From assembly GCA_903844735.1 (NCBI GenBank), contig CAIMUX010000049.1:1-49477 (forward strand): a stretch of DNA of 49,477 nt, given 5' to 3'. A program made the translations under genes and the position numbers. This DNA is from Candidatus Eiseniibacteriota bacterium. Its GTDB lineage: Bacteria > Eisenbacteria > RBG-16-71-46 > CAIMUX01. Of the stretch, positions 7,989 through 15,506 are shown piece after piece. The notes beneath the pieces were generated by a model that worked only from the letters and a program-made list of their open reading frames with translations, had not been told where the DNA came from and made no database searches. Every line of letters starts with the position of its first letter. Position 1 is the first letter of the stretch.

Positions 7989-10052
7989 TTACATCCGCTC
8001 CGGCGCCTCGATCGTCAGCAGCCGCAGCCCGTTGCGCAAGACCTGCGCCGTGCAGAGCGCCAACTGCACCCGCGCGCGCAGGATCGGCGCCTCGGCCTTC
8101 AAGACCTCGTGCTGGTGGTACATCCGAGCGTAGGCCTTCGTCAGCTCGAGGAGCGCATTCGCCACCGGCGCGGGGGAGAGCTGCCGCGCCGCCGCCATCA
8201 CCGTATCGGGGAACTCGGCGAGGAGCCGCAGCACGTCGCGCTCTTCCGGCTCCGTGAGCAGCCCCGCATCGACGCGGTCCGCGCGGAGAAACCCGTCCGC
8301 TTCCAGCTCCTCGACCGTGAGTTTCCCCGCCGCCAGCCCCTTGCGCACGATGCCGTGGATGCGCGCGTGCGAGTACTGGACCGCGGGTCCGGTGTCGCCC
8401 GCAAAGGCGATCGTCTGCTCCGGGTCGAAAACGATCGTCTTCTCCGGGTTGACCTGCAGGAGATAGAGCTTGAGCGCCCCCTGCCCGATCTGCTCGGCCG
8501 TGGCGTCGATGGCGTCGAGCGTCTCGGTATGACCCGCCTCGATAATCTTGGCCTTCGCCATTGCGTGCAGGTCGTCGAGGAGGTTGTCGGCATCGACCTT
8601 CGTTCCTTCGCGCGACTTGAGCTTCCCGAGCCCTCGCGCGAGATTGATCATGGCGTACGAGACGTGCGCGCAGCGGCCAGCCAACTCATGCCCGAGAAGC
8701 CCTAAGATGGCGAAGAGATTCCGGAAGTGGACGTCCTGCTCCGCCGCGACCACGTAGAGCGAACGGTCCATCCGGTAGTCCTCAAATTTGCGGATGGTGG
8801 TGCTGATGTCCTGGGTGATATAGACCGTGGTGCCGTCGGCCCGAAGCACCACCTTGTCCTGGAGTCCCAGAGGCTCCAGGCGTGCCCAGGTGGAGCCATC
8901 GGCGTTGCGGTAGAAGACTCCGGCGGCGAGCCCGCGCTCCACCTCCGCCTTGCCCGCCTGCCACGTGTCGCTCTCGAAATACCACTTGTCGAAGAGGAAA
9001 CCGAGCCGGTCGTAGGAGGTGCGAAACCCCTCGTAGACCCAGTCGTTCATGGTGCGCCAGAGGTCCAGCACGTCCGGGTCGCCCGCTTCCCAGCTACGGA
9101 GCATCGCGCCTAGCGCCGCCTGCAACTCCGACGCCTCCATGAACGCCTTCTCGAACCGCTCGGCCTCGGCTTCGCGCGCCTTGCGTTCGTCGGCGTCGGT
9201 AATCCCCTTGAGTGCGCTCTTGCTGAACCGCGCCGGGTCGATCCCCTGCGCGCTCGCGTACGCCGCCTGCTCCTCCATCTGCTTGTTGTAGAAGAGAACG
9301 TAGTAGCGGCCGACGAAATGGTCTCCCTTCTCACCGGTGGAGGCCGGGGTCTCGCGTCCTTCCGCGGTCGCCCCCCATCGCTGGTAGGCGAGCATCGACT
9401 TGCAGATGTGGATGCCGCGGTCGTTGACGAGGCTGACCCGGATCACCCGGTCGCCGGCCGCTTCGAGCAGGTTCGAGATCCCCATGCCGAGCAGGCCGTT
9501 GCGGATATGCCCGAGGTGGAGCGGCTTGTTCGTGTTGGGGGAGGAGTACTCCACCATCACCGTCTGGCCGGTCGGATGCGGTGCGTGTCCGTAGAGTTCG
9601 CCGCGTTCCACGACGGCTGCGGTGACGAGTCGGGCCATCGCCGCCGGGTCGAGCGTGATGTTGAGGTACGGACCTGCCGGCTGCGCGCGGGTAATTGGAA
9701 CATCGAGGGAGGCCAGCCTACCGGCAAGCCGTCCGCCGGGCTGCTCCAGTTCGGCGCGCACCGCCTCGGCCCACCGCGCCGCTATCGCGGGTGGAGGCTG
9801 TCCGAGCCGCTTGGCAATCGGGAAGGCCGGCAGGGCCAGGTCGCCCATTTCGGGCTTGGGCGGGCGGGTAAAGGCTATCCCGGGGTAGAGGCCGGCGGGT
9901 GCGCCGCGTCCCGGGTCGAACTCTTCGCTCGGGCCCTGGGCCGGATCCATCGCGTGTTCGGGCATGGAGCGCTCAGTCTCACCCTCGGATCCGGGTGCCA
10001 GCTCCAGTAGGATGCCCAGCAGTCGTTCGCGATACTCTTGGAACGAGGTCAC
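7989..10052 (-). CDS. argS: Arginyl-tRNA synthetase
   Basis: Class I aminoacyl-tRNA synthetase that charges tRNA-Arg in the cytoplasm. Start chosen at GTG 10052: AAGGAGGG lies 8 bases upstream, giving 687 residues beginning VTSFQEYRERL; a TTG at 10073 in the same frame lies upstream of that ribosome site. Features in order: N-terminal additional domain (residues ~1-130), HIGH-equivalent HLGHIRNGLLG near 170, catalytic Rossmann fold, a KMSKS-region replacement KLKSREGT (loss of canonical KMSKS is usual in ArgRS), and a DALR anticodon-binding domain at the end (KAYARMYHQHEVLKAE). Length is somewhat above the ~580 typical of bacteria. It is divergent from the next gene. Confidence 0.96.
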   Translation of the reverse strand: MTSFQEYRERLLGILLELAPGSEGETERSMPEHAMDPAQGPSEEFDPGRGAPAGLYPGIAFTRPPKPEMGDLALPAFPIAKRLGQPPPAIAARWAEAVRAELEQPGGRLAGRLASLDVPITRAQPAGPYLNITLDPAAMARLVTAAVVERGELYGHAPHPTGQTVMVEYSSPNTNKPLHLGHIRNGLLGMGISNLLEAAGDRVIRVSLVNDRGIHICKSMLAYQRWGATAEGRETPASTGEKGDHFVGRYYVLFYNKQMEEQAAYASAQGIDPARFSKSALKGITDADERKAREAEAERFEKAFMEASELQAALGAMLRSWEAGDPDVLDLWRTMNDWVYEGFRTSYDRLGFLFDKWYFESDTWQAGKAEVERGLAAGVFYRNADGSTWARLEPLGLQDKVVLRADGTTVYITQDISTTIRKFEDYRMDRSLYVVAAEQDVHFRNLFAILGLLGHELAGRCAHVSYAMINLARGLGKLKSREGTKVDADNLLDDLHAMAKAKIIEAGHTETLDAIDATAEQIGQGALKLYLLQVNPEKTIVFDPEQTIAFAGDTGPAVQYSHARIHGIVRKGLAAGKLTVEELEADGFLRADRVDAGLLTEPEERDVLRLLAEFPDTVMAAARQLSPAPVANALLELTKAYARMYHQHEVLKAEAPILRARVQLALCTAQVLRNGLRLLTIEAPERM

Positions 10053-10277
10053 AGCGGCGGCCCTCCTTAGCAACGTGCCTAACGGCTCCCGACCATTCCC
10101 TGGGCGCCGAAGGATCGCAGAAGGTTACCCGCCCGCCCCCGCCGGTGTAAACTCCCCCTCGGCTGCGCTGCCCGACGGGGCCCGCGCCGATCAATCTCCC
10201 TCCTCGCCCCGGACGGTCCGCGGCGACGGTCGGGAATCAGTGGTCCGCCCGGTGTGGGGCGGGGAAGGAGGGGCACG

Positions 10278-11396
10278 GTGGATCCGCGCATCACGAAGCT
10301 CGCAGATCTTCTCACCAACTATTCCTGTGCGATCAAGCCCGGGGAGAAACTCCTCGTGGAGTGCAACGGCTTTGACGCCGTCCCCCTGGTCCACGAGGTC
10401 GTGCATGCCGCGACGCTGGCGGGAGGCATCGTCTTCACCAACATCCGGCACGACCGGCTCACCCGGCGTTTTCTCCACGATGCCGATGAGGAGCAGATCA
10501 AGGCCCAGGCGAAGTACGACACGATCCGCATGAAGGACATGCAGTGCTATATCGGTGTCCGCGCCACCCCCAATGCCATGGAGATGGGGGATGTCCCGTC
10601 CGACAAGCTGCGCCTCTGGAACAAGTACTACAACGACCCGGTCCACATGAAGGTCCGCGTTCCAAAGACGCGTTGGGTGGTGATGCGTTGGCCGAACGAC
10701 TCGATGGCCCAGAACGCCCGTCTGCCGCTCCATCCGTTTGAGGACTTCTACTTCGATGTCTGCACACTCGATTACGCGAAGATGTCGCGGGCCATGGATC
10801 CTTTGAAGGCGACGATGGAGGCCGCCGACCAAGTCGTGATCAAGGCCCCCGGCACCGACCTGACCTTCTCCATCAAGGGAATGCCGGCCATCAAGTGCGA
10901 CGGCCACGTGAATATCCCCGACGGCGAACTCTACACCGCACCGGTGAAGGACAGCATCAACGGCACCCTGCGGTTCAACACCGCCAGCCTCTTCGAGGGG
11001 ACCATTTTCGAGAACATCGCGCTCGTCTTCAAGAACGGCAAGGTCGTCCAGGCCGACGCGGGACCGAACACCGAGAAGCTGAACAGCATCCTCGACCGCG
11101 ACAAGGGGGCCCGCTTCACCGGCGAGTTCGCCTTCGGGTTCAACCCGTACATCAAGACAGCACTCCTTGACACCCTCTTCGACGAGAAGATCGCCGGGTC
11201 GATCCATTTCGCCCTGGGCAATTCCTATGACGACTGCGACAACGGGAACAAGTCGTCGATCCACTGGGACATGGTGCAGATCCAGCGGGCCGACAGCGGC
11301 GGCGGGGAGATCCGCTTCGACGGGAAGGTCGTTCGTGCGGACGGGATCTTTGTTCCGAAGGAGCTCAAGGGGCTGAATCCGGACAAGCTGAAGTAG
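10278..11396 (+). CDS. M29-type (AmpS/PepS-like) metallo-aminopeptidase
   Basis: 372 residues from GTG 10278, preceded by GGAGGGG. An in-frame ATG at 10254 would add eight residues and lies upstream of the ribosome site. Family features are clear: NIPDGELYTAPVKDS, TGEFAFGFNP, SIHFALGNSY and SSIHWDMV supply the Glu, Glu, His, His and Asp residues that bind the two metal ions in thermophilic aminopeptidases. It should remove N-terminal residues from cytoplasmic peptides. No signal peptide. It stands alone between argS (divergent) and a strong terminator at 11473-11500. Confidence 0.9.
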   Translation: MDPRITKLADLLTNYSCAIKPGEKLLVECNGFDAVPLVHEVVHAATLAGGIVFTNIRHDRLTRRFLHDADEEQIKAQAKYDTIRMKDMQCYIGVRATPNAMEMGDVPSDKLRLWNKYYNDPVHMKVRVPKTRWVVMRWPNDSMAQNARLPLHPFEDFYFDVCTLDYAKMSRAMDPLKATMEAADQVVIKAPGTDLTFSIKGMPAIKCDGHVNIPDGELYTAPVKDSINGTLRFNTASLFEGTIFENIALVFKNGKVVQADAGPNTEKLNSILDRDKGARFTGEFAFGFNPYIKTALLDTLFDEKIAGSIHFALGNSYDDCDNGNKSSIHWDMVQIQRADSGGGEIRFDGKVVRADGIFVPKELKGLNPDKLK

Positions 11397-11472
11397 GACC
11401 CGGCAGAGGCCCGGATCGCGACCAAATCGAGGTGGCCTGGTCCCGGCCCCACCTCGCACACGATCGGGGAAA

Positions 11473-11500
11473 CGGCCCGGGGGTCTCGGCTCCCGGGCCG
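11473..11500 (+). terminator. GC-rich hairpin after aminopeptidase gene
   Basis: CGGCCCGGG at 11473-11481 pairs with CCCGGGCCG at 11492-11500 (9 bp, plus one G-T pair) around a short loop, 76 bases after the stop. It is followed by AATCATAACAATC rather than a T run. Confidence 0.7.
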
Positions 11501-11819
11501 AATCATAACAATCGCTCTCGCCATCGCGGATTTGGATGTTGAACTGCTTCACACTTTTCGGTCACTCTGGGAGACACGGGGGGCGGGGTGCTTCCCGCAG
11601 TTGGATCCGCGGGGGAGGTGGCGTGCTTAACGGGCGGTGGCGGATTGGGCCGTGGTCCCTGGCGTACCCCGCTCCCGCGCCGTTTCCCGGCCTTCGGCAC
11701 CCACTGATCCCCGGTCCCGACCACCGATCGCAACCGGACGGCGTCCGTCTCCCGTACCGCCTGCGCGCATCGCGCGCCAACGGCGTTTTGAGGCGCGGTC
11801 GCTCGTGAGGATCCAAGCG
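11501..11819. other. Intergenic region upstream of the DUF6754 operon
   Basis: 319 bp with no supported gene. The plus-strand frame of the next gene stays open through most of it, but the encoded sequence is Pro/Arg-rich and has no signal peptide. I see no clear promoter consensus. Confidence 0.5.
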
Positions 11820-13109
11820 ATGCACCGGACTCGAGCCCATCCCGCTTCCCGCCTCGCTGCAGTTTTCTTGCTCCTTCCTCTCTTCTTGACCACGACGACG
11901 GGACACGCGCAGCTCCCTGCCGGCTCCGCGGAGAACGGCGCGGTTGAGAGGTCCGTGACCCCACCCCCACCCCCACCCCCACCCCCACCCCCACCGCCTC
12001 CACCGCTCCCCTTCACCGCCCCTATGGGGGTGACCGCGGCCGACACCCCGAGCGATGAGGGCGGGAGCATCACGGTGAAGTGGAATCCGGTGCCGGGCGC
12101 CGTCCGTTTCCGCATCGAGCGGGCGGAGTCGGGGAAGGAGTTCGAGGAGTCAGGCACCGCGATCCCCGCCTCCGGGAAGAAAGGGAAACCCCTGGCCCGG
12201 AGGTACAGGGAGAGTTACGTTGACGAGTCGTCCACCGACGGCACCCCGTTTACCTACCGCGTGGTGGCCCTCGGCCCCGGTGGTGAGGAGGGAGTCTCGG
12301 CAGCGAGCCAGCCGGCGACCAGCGGCCCGCAGTGGTTCAACCGCAATCTCACCCTTGTTCTCTTGGCCGTCATCGGTTTCATCCTTCTGACCGTTTACTT
12401 CATCCGACGGGCACGATCGGGCGAGCATCTTTTCATCCGGCGCATTGCCGGACTCGAGGCGGTCGACGAGGCCGTGGGTCGCGCCACCGAGATGGGCCGT
12501 CCGGTCCTCTTTCTTACCGGGATGGCCGACATCGACCAGATTCCCACCATCGCCGCGTTGAACGTCCTGGGAGAGATCTCGAAGAAGACGGCCAAGCTCG
12601 GCACGACCCTGCGCGTGCCGAACTGCAGGCCGGTGGTCTATACCGTGGCGCGCGAGGTGGTGAAGGGGGCCTATACCGAGGTCGGCCGGCCCGACGCCCA
12701 CGATCCGGAGAGCGTCTTCTTCGTCGTCGAGAACGTCCTCGCTTACGCCACCGCGATCTGCGGGATCATGACCCGCGAGAAACCGGCGGCCAATTTCCTG
12801 CTTGGCAACTATGGGGGCGAGTCGCTCGTCCTCGCCGAGACGGGCGCCATGACCGGGGCGATCCAGATTGCCGGGACCGACGCCACCACCCAGCTCCCGT
12901 TCTTCGTCGTCGCGTGCGACTACACGCTGATCGGCGAGGAGCTGTATGCCGCCTCCGCGTACCTCTCGCGCGAGCCGCTCGCGGTTGGCGCGCTGAAGGG
13001 GCAAGACTGGGGCAAGGTAGTCTTCCTGCTTTTCCTCGTGGTCGGCACCGTCCTCGCCCTCGTCACGGGCCTGGACGTGGGGCGCGTCCTCGAAACCGCG
13101 GCGCGCTGA
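11820..13109 (+). CDS. DUF6754 family membrane protein with fibronectin III domain
   Basis: 429 residues from ATG 11820, chosen because a signal peptide follows (hydrophobic core residues ~12-25, cleavage near GHAQ). Then a 15-residue polyproline tract (~48-62), an FN3-like domain (~66-160, GVTAADTPSDEGGS, WNPVPGAVRFRIER), a membrane helix (~167-188), a soluble domain of ~210 residues with GRPVLFLTGMADID and LGNYGGES, and a last membrane helix (~405-425). I recognise the DUF6754 signature; its function is not known to me. It heads four co-directional genes whose junctions are 25, -4 and -4 bases, so the products probably form one inner-membrane complex. Confidence 0.8.
   Translation: MHRTRAHPASRLAAVFLLLPLFLTTTTGHAQLPAGSAENGAVERSVTPPPPPPPPPPPPPPPLPFTAPMGVTAADTPSDEGGSITVKWNPVPGAVRFRIERAESGKEFEESGTAIPASGKKGKPLARRYRESYVDESSTDGTPFTYRVVALGPGGEEGVSAASQPATSGPQWFNRNLTLVLLAVIGFILLTVYFIRRARSGEHLFIRRIAGLEAVDEAVGRATEMGRPVLFLTGMADIDQIPTIAALNVLGEISKKTAKLGTTLRVPNCRPVVYTVAREVVKGAYTEVGRPDAHDPESVFFVVENVLAYATAICGIMTREKPAANFLLGNYGGESLVLAETGAMTGAIQIAGTDATTQLPFFVVACDYTLIGEELYAASAYLSREPLAVGALKGQDWGKVVFLLFLVVGTVLALVTGLDVGRVLETAAR
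11959..11998 (+). repeat. CCACCC hexanucleotide tract (polyproline; G-quadruplex-prone complement)
   Basis: About six tandem CCACCC hexamers encode part of a polyproline linker. The complement has at least five runs of five G separated by single T bases, a classic G-quadruplex pattern and a slippage hotspot. Changes by one unit keep the frame. Confidence 0.9.
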
Positions 13110-13134
13110 TCACCGGAAGAGGAGGTCGCAAGCG

Positions 13135-13812
13135 ATGCGTGTAAAGCTTCCCCTGGGGTTGATGATCTTCTTCGGGATCCTCGGCTTCACCGACAGCTTC
13201 GTTCCGCACCCATGGGCACAGAACTTTCACGGTGTCCTGCGGAACAAGGTTCTCATCGTCATCTCGGTCTTCGCCCTCGCCCTCGGGATCGGCAATCTGA
13301 TCAGCCACCATGTGACCCGCATCAAGAGGAAGGGGCCGAACTGGATCCACTCCTACACGACGTTGATCAGCTTAGGTATCGCGACTCTGATCGGCATCAT
13401 GGGCGGCGTCACCGGCAATGGCTGGCTCCCGACCCGGGTGGGCGGCTTCAAGTACGACATCCAGACGATCTACTTCAAGGTCTTGGTGCCGCTGCAGTCG
13501 ACCATGTTCGCCCTCCTGGCCTTCTTCATGGCCTCGGCCGCCTATCGGTCGTTTCGCGCCCGCAACCTTCTGGCCGGACTCCTCCTCGGCTCCGCTTTCG
13601 TGGTCATGCTGGGGCAGGTCCCGATCGGTGAGCTGTTGACCGGTTTCCTGCCGCCCGGCTTCCACGCGGCCGACATCTCGACCTGGATCATGCAGGTTCC
13701 CAACACCGCCAGTAAACGCGCGATCGAGCTCGGGCTCACCTTGGGGGTCCTCGGCACCATGCTCAAGATCCTGACCGGGATCGAGCGGAGCTGGCTCGGA
13801 GGTGGGCGATGA
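13135..13812 (+). CDS. Six-helix membrane protein of the DUF6754 operon
   Basis: 225 residues, ATG with GAGGAGG upstream, 25 bases after the first operon gene. Hydrophobic segments lie near 7-20, 38-57, 77-97, 118-140, 146-165 and 195-212, with the polar loop NWLPTRVGG-like stretch (GNGWLPTRVGGF) between the third and fourth. No catalytic motif is visible and I do not recognise the family. Tight coupling to the DUF6754 gene and to the next two genes suggests a subunit of one membrane assembly. The stop overlaps the next start by four bases (ATGA). Confidence 0.75.
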   Translation: MRVKLPLGLMIFFGILGFTDSFVPHPWAQNFHGVLRNKVLIVISVFALALGIGNLISHHVTRIKRKGPNWIHSYTTLISLGIATLIGIMGGVTGNGWLPTRVGGFKYDIQTIYFKVLVPLQSTMFALLAFFMASAAYRSFRARNLLAGLLLGSAFVVMLGQVPIGELLTGFLPPGFHAADISTWIMQVPNTASKRAIELGLTLGVLGTMLKILTGIERSWLGGGR

Positions 13813-14675
13813 ACTTCGAGAAGCTCCTCCACATTGACCGCAAGGTCATCTTCGTGCTGATGGGGGTGGCGATCGTCATCCCGCTGGTCTTTCCATTTCG
13901 TCTGCCGGTCGGGGAGCAGCCGCCGACCCGCGGGCTCTTTGACACCATCGACCGGATCGATCCGGCCAAGCAGGCTCTCATGGTCTCCACCGATTGGACG
14001 CCGCAGACCGAGGCCGAGAACCAGCCGATGACAGTGGCGCTCATTCGTCACGGCCTGGCGCGCAAACTGCGCGTCGTCGTGATCAGCTTCTACAACGAGT
14101 CGATCCCGATGGCGAATCAGGCGGTCATGCAGGTGGTCGAGGAGTACAACAGTCAGGCGAAGAACGAAGCGGAGAAAGTGGTCTACGGCCGGGATGTGGT
14201 TTTGCTGGGCTGGGTGCCGCCGCCCATTGTGCCGATCCTGGGAATGGGGCAGAGCATTACGGGTGTGTACAAGGTCGACTACTACGGTGCCGGCACCGAC
14301 ACGCTGCCGATCATGAAGGGGTTGGGCAGCTACGACGACATCGGGTTGGTCTGTGCCGTCTCCGGCGGCAGCTCGCCGCAATGGTTCCTCCAGTTTGCCC
14401 AGCCGCGCTACGGGGTGAAGATCGCGGCGGCGGTGACCGCGGTCAGCGCCCCCGACCTCTATGCCTACATTGAGTCCGGACAGCTCTCCGGGATGCTCGG
14501 CGGAATGAAGGGGGCTGCTGAGTACGAGAATCTGATCGAGGAGAAGTATCACGTGGGCGGGCGGCAGCGTGCGATGGAGGGGATGGGCCCCCAGTCGATC
14601 GGGCACCTCCTCATCATGGCCCTGGTCATTATGGGCAACGTCGGCTACTTCGTTGCCAGGAGGAAGGCGTCATGA
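13809..14675 (+). CDS. Membrane-anchored Rossmann-like protein of the DUF6754 operon
   Basis: 288 residues, ATG overlapping the previous stop, with GGAGGTG upstream. One membrane helix at each end (~17-33 and ~264-282) brackets a soluble alpha/beta region. The soluble part has repeated beta-strand/helix pairs (KQALMVSTDW, LRVVVISFYN, VVLLGWVPP, IGLVCAVSGGSS), which suggests a Rossmann-like layout, but no nucleotide motif is clear. The motif FPFRLPVGEQPP follows the first helix. Function unknown; role inferred only from operon position. Confidence 0.72.
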   Translation: MNFEKLLHIDRKVIFVLMGVAIVIPLVFPFRLPVGEQPPTRGLFDTIDRIDPAKQALMVSTDWTPQTEAENQPMTVALIRHGLARKLRVVVISFYNESIPMANQAVMQVVEEYNSQAKNEAEKVVYGRDVVLLGWVPPPIVPILGMGQSITGVYKVDYYGAGTDTLPIMKGLGSYDDIGLVCAVSGGSSPQWFLQFAQPRYGVKIAAAVTAVSAPDLYAYIESGQLSGMLGGMKGAAEYENLIEEKYHVGGRQRAMEGMGPQSIGHLLIMALVIMGNVGYFVARRKAS

Positions 14676-15436
14676 GGGGCAACGTGAGGTACCTCGCCTG
14701 GGCCGGCGTGGTCGTGGCCCTCGGCATTCTGTTCTACTCGACGCGTTCCACGATCTCGCACGACCCGTGGACCTGGGTCGGCGTCTTCCTGACGGTGGCG
14801 GTCTTTTCCTTCCTGTACCGAGAAAACCGTATCTACCGTTTTGCCGAGCACCTGGTCGTGGGCGTGGCCAACGGCTACAGCATCTCTTTCACGGTGCACC
14901 GGGTGATCGTGCCCTATGTTATCAAACCGCTCTCCGCGGGCTTCAAGGCTCTCGCCGCCGATGGGCCATCGCTGAAGCTCTTAGACCCGAACTCTTCTGC
15001 CAACTTCATCATCTTGGTGCCGCTGGCTATCGGGCTTCTCTACTTCGCTCGCTTCATTCCCAAGTACGCCTGGCTGGTGCGGATCCCCATGGCGATCTTC
15101 ATGGGGTACTACACCGGGCAGACGGTGCCGGCCGCGTTCACCGGGGTCGTTTTCCCCCAGTTGAAGGCGACTTTGGTCACACAGGCCAGCTTCGGCGGTG
15201 ATCCCTGGCTCGGGGTATGGAAGGTTCTGGTGCTGGTGGGTGTGCTCACGACGCTGACCTATTTCTTCTTTTCGCGAGAGCACAAGGGCGTGCTGAAGTG
15301 GAGTGCCAAGACCGGGATCATCTATGTCATGGTCGGGTTCGGAGCCTCGTTCGGCTTCACGGTCATGGCGCGGATTTCACTCGCCATCGGTCGCTTCTAC
15401 TTCCTTTTCCGCGACTGGCTCGGGATTCTGCACTGA
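14672..15436 (+). CDS. Multi-pass membrane protein, last gene of the DUF6754 operon
   Basis: 254 residues, ATG overlapping the previous stop (ATGA), with AGGAGGA upstream. Hydrophobic segments lie near 7-22, 32-48, 108-126, 134-150, 183-202 and 213-232. Short basic or aromatic loops include FLYRENRIYRFAEHL and FARFIPKYAWLVRIP. I know no named family. Together the four genes encode roughly sixteen membrane segments plus one FN3 domain and two soluble domains, a plausible envelope complex. Confidence 0.72.
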   Translation: MRGNVRYLAWAGVVVALGILFYSTRSTISHDPWTWVGVFLTVAVFSFLYRENRIYRFAEHLVVGVANGYSISFTVHRVIVPYVIKPLSAGFKALAADGPSLKLLDPNSSANFIILVPLAIGLLYFARFIPKYAWLVRIPMAIFMGYYTGQTVPAAFTGVVFPQLKATLVTQASFGGDPWLGVWKVLVLVGVLTTLTYFFFSREHKGVLKWSAKTGIIYVMVGFGASFGFTVMARISLAIGRFYFLFRDWLGILH

Positions 15437-15449
15437 GTCGCTATTGGTT

Positions 15450-15500
15450 ACTACACAGGTAGGCAGAACTCAGGAGTCAGAATTCAGACTATCTGGGTGG
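15450..15500. repeat. Dispersed intergenic element (CAGGTAG...CAGGAGTCAGA type)
   Basis: The 70-bp gap between convergent genes holds CAGGTAGGCAGAA followed by CTCAGGAGTCAGAATTCAG. A rearranged relative lies at 40110-40150. Sequences of the GGAGTCAGAATTC kind are frequent intergenic repeats in many environmental bacteria. Confidence 0.7.
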
Positions 15501-15506
15501 GTACCG

